In this document: positions 5,645 to 6,272 of the stretch, piece after piece
Layout of the letters: the number at the start of each line of letters is the position of its first letter
Numbering within the stretch: the stretch's first letter is position 1
Source of the DNA: DASQDN01 sp035630195
GTDB taxonomy: Bacteria > Acidobacteriota > Terriglobia > Bryobacterales > Bryobacteraceae
Direction: 5' to 3'
Length of the DNA: 6,272 nucleotides
Assembly: GCA_035630195.1 (NCBI GenBank)
Contig: DASQLD010000153.1
Span: 1-6,272 of the forward strand
The notes under the pieces: model-generated
Told to the model about the DNA's origin: nothing
Seen by the model: the letters and a program-made list of their open reading frames with translations, nothing else
Database searches by the model: none
Position numbers and translations under genes: made by a program

Positions 5645-6272
5645 TGCTTCGAAATTCTAGCACGCAGGAAAGGGAGTTTCCGCTGAAGCGTTCCGGTGAT
5701 GCCCCGAAAGGCAGTATCGAGTTCCGTAATTCCAAGTGCCCGGCAAGTAGTGTACAGAAAAAATACGCCGAGTGGGATCGATATGGCAAGGTCAACCAGA
5801 CGGGCCAGTTTCGAAGTCCCAAGCTTGGAAATAATGTAATAGCTGCTCATCCAGATTCCGCCTCCCATCACCGCAGAGGCCGCCGATACACGGACGAACG
5901 TACGCCATAAGTTTCGGCCATAGATGCCGTTGACGCGTTTTCGCATCACCGTAAAGAGCGCGACGGAACTGAAAATCGCCACGGCCGAGGTGGACAACGC
6001 CAGTCCCTCGTGTCCAAATCCGGCGACTTTGACCATTGCACTGGCAGTTATGAAGTTCACGGCGATCGACCCAAAGCTGATGATCATGGGAGTGCGCGCA
6101 TCATGAAGGGCATAAAAGGCTGGATTCAGGACTTTCGCTGCCGAGTATCCGGCGAGTCCGACGGCGTAACAAGCAAGTGCACGACCGGTCTGGTGCGTGT
6201 CTGAGGCTGTGAATGCGCCGAACTGATAGACCGCGCCAACGATCGAATCACCCAGGATCGCGAGTCCGACGG
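5641..6272 (-). CDS. murJ: Lipid II flippase MurJ (MviN family), C-terminal part
   Basis: The final 209 residues of a protein usually near 510-550 aa; the N-terminal part lies beyond the right edge. The reading frame is open to the edge: a shorter ATG-initiated version at 6087 would drop the upstream conserved sequence and is not the true start. The fragment holds FGAFTASDTHQTGRALACYAVGLAGYSAAKVLNPAFYALHDARTP, written here as two adjoining pieces: FGAFTASDTHQTGRALACY and AVGLAGYSAAKVLNPAFYAL, then HDARTP. This is the signature of the MurJ middle-to-C-terminal domain (GxF-xxDTxxT, KVLxPAFYALxDxRTP). After it come several hydrophobic helices, the last around LARLVDLAISIPLGVFFLYT, and a basic tail RKLPFLRARISKQ. 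MurJ moves lipid II across the inner membrane for peptidoglycan synthesis. The stop overlaps the start of the zinc-ribbon gene, which suggests one operon. Confidence 0.95.
   Translation of the reverse strand, partial: VGLAILGDSIVGAVYQFGAFTASDTHQTGRALACYAVGLAGYSAAKVLNPAFYALHDARTPMIISFGSIAVNFITASAMVKVAGFGHEGLALSTSAVAIFSSVALFTVMRKRVNGIYGRNLWRTFVRVSAASAVMGGGIWMSSYYIISKLGTSKLARLVDLAISIPLGVFFLYTTCRALGITELDTAFRGITGTLQRKLPFLRARISKQ

Noticed and set aside
5641..6087. A self-contained 148-aa membrane protein starting at ATG 6087.
   Set aside because: The same frame continues upstream to the window edge and encodes conserved MurJ sequence, so this is an internal methionine.
1..6272. Search by eye for tRNA/rRNA genes, CRISPR repeats, insertion sequence ends, tandem repeats and riboswitches.
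   Set aside because: Nothing convincing was seen; the intergenic gaps are all under 90 bp.

Overview
This is an ordinary stretch of bacterial chromosome carrying eight protein-coding genes, two of them cut by the window ends. There is no phage, transposon, CRISPR array, tRNA or rRNA that I can see. The moderately GC-rich DNA, the secreted ThuA-like protein and the style of the type IV pilin (C-terminal GRRTFFSDQTTVIR-like tail) suggest an Acidobacteriota bacterium, perhaps near Bryobacter/Solibacter. That placement rests on protein resemblance only and is inference.

Left part, minus strand: cysS (cysteinyl-tRNA synthetase, 129-1523) is followed, with an ATGA stop/start overlap, by the first 44 codons of a PLP-dependent transsulfuration enzyme (1-132). 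Divergent from cysS, 51 bp away, is a secreted ThuA-like protein (1575-2390, plus strand). It converges on an M16 zinc peptidase (2387-3673, minus strand), and their stop codons overlap by 4 bp.

Middle: divergent from the peptidase, 89 bp away, is a small exported protein with outer-membrane beta-barrel features (3763-4380, plus strand). It converges, with a 3-bp gap, on a type IV prepilin gene (4384-4863, minus strand).

Right part, minus strand, in transcription order: the C-terminal part of the lipid II flippase murJ (5641-6272, open at the right end), a coiled-coil C4 zinc-ribbon protein (4904-5644, ATGA overlap with murJ), then the prepilin after a 40-bp gap.

The best lead is a sigma-54-type promoter (TGGAACACGAGTTGCA, exact GG-N10-GC spacing) embedded in the last codons of the zinc-ribbon gene and aimed at the prepilin. 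Studied homologs of the zinc-ribbon protein, H. pylori HP0958 and Chlamydia CT398, interact with RpoN, so a regulator-family gene may physically contain the sigma-54 promoter of its neighbour. The rest is housekeeping and surface biology in a very compact arrangement. I do not see a clearly new multi-gene system.
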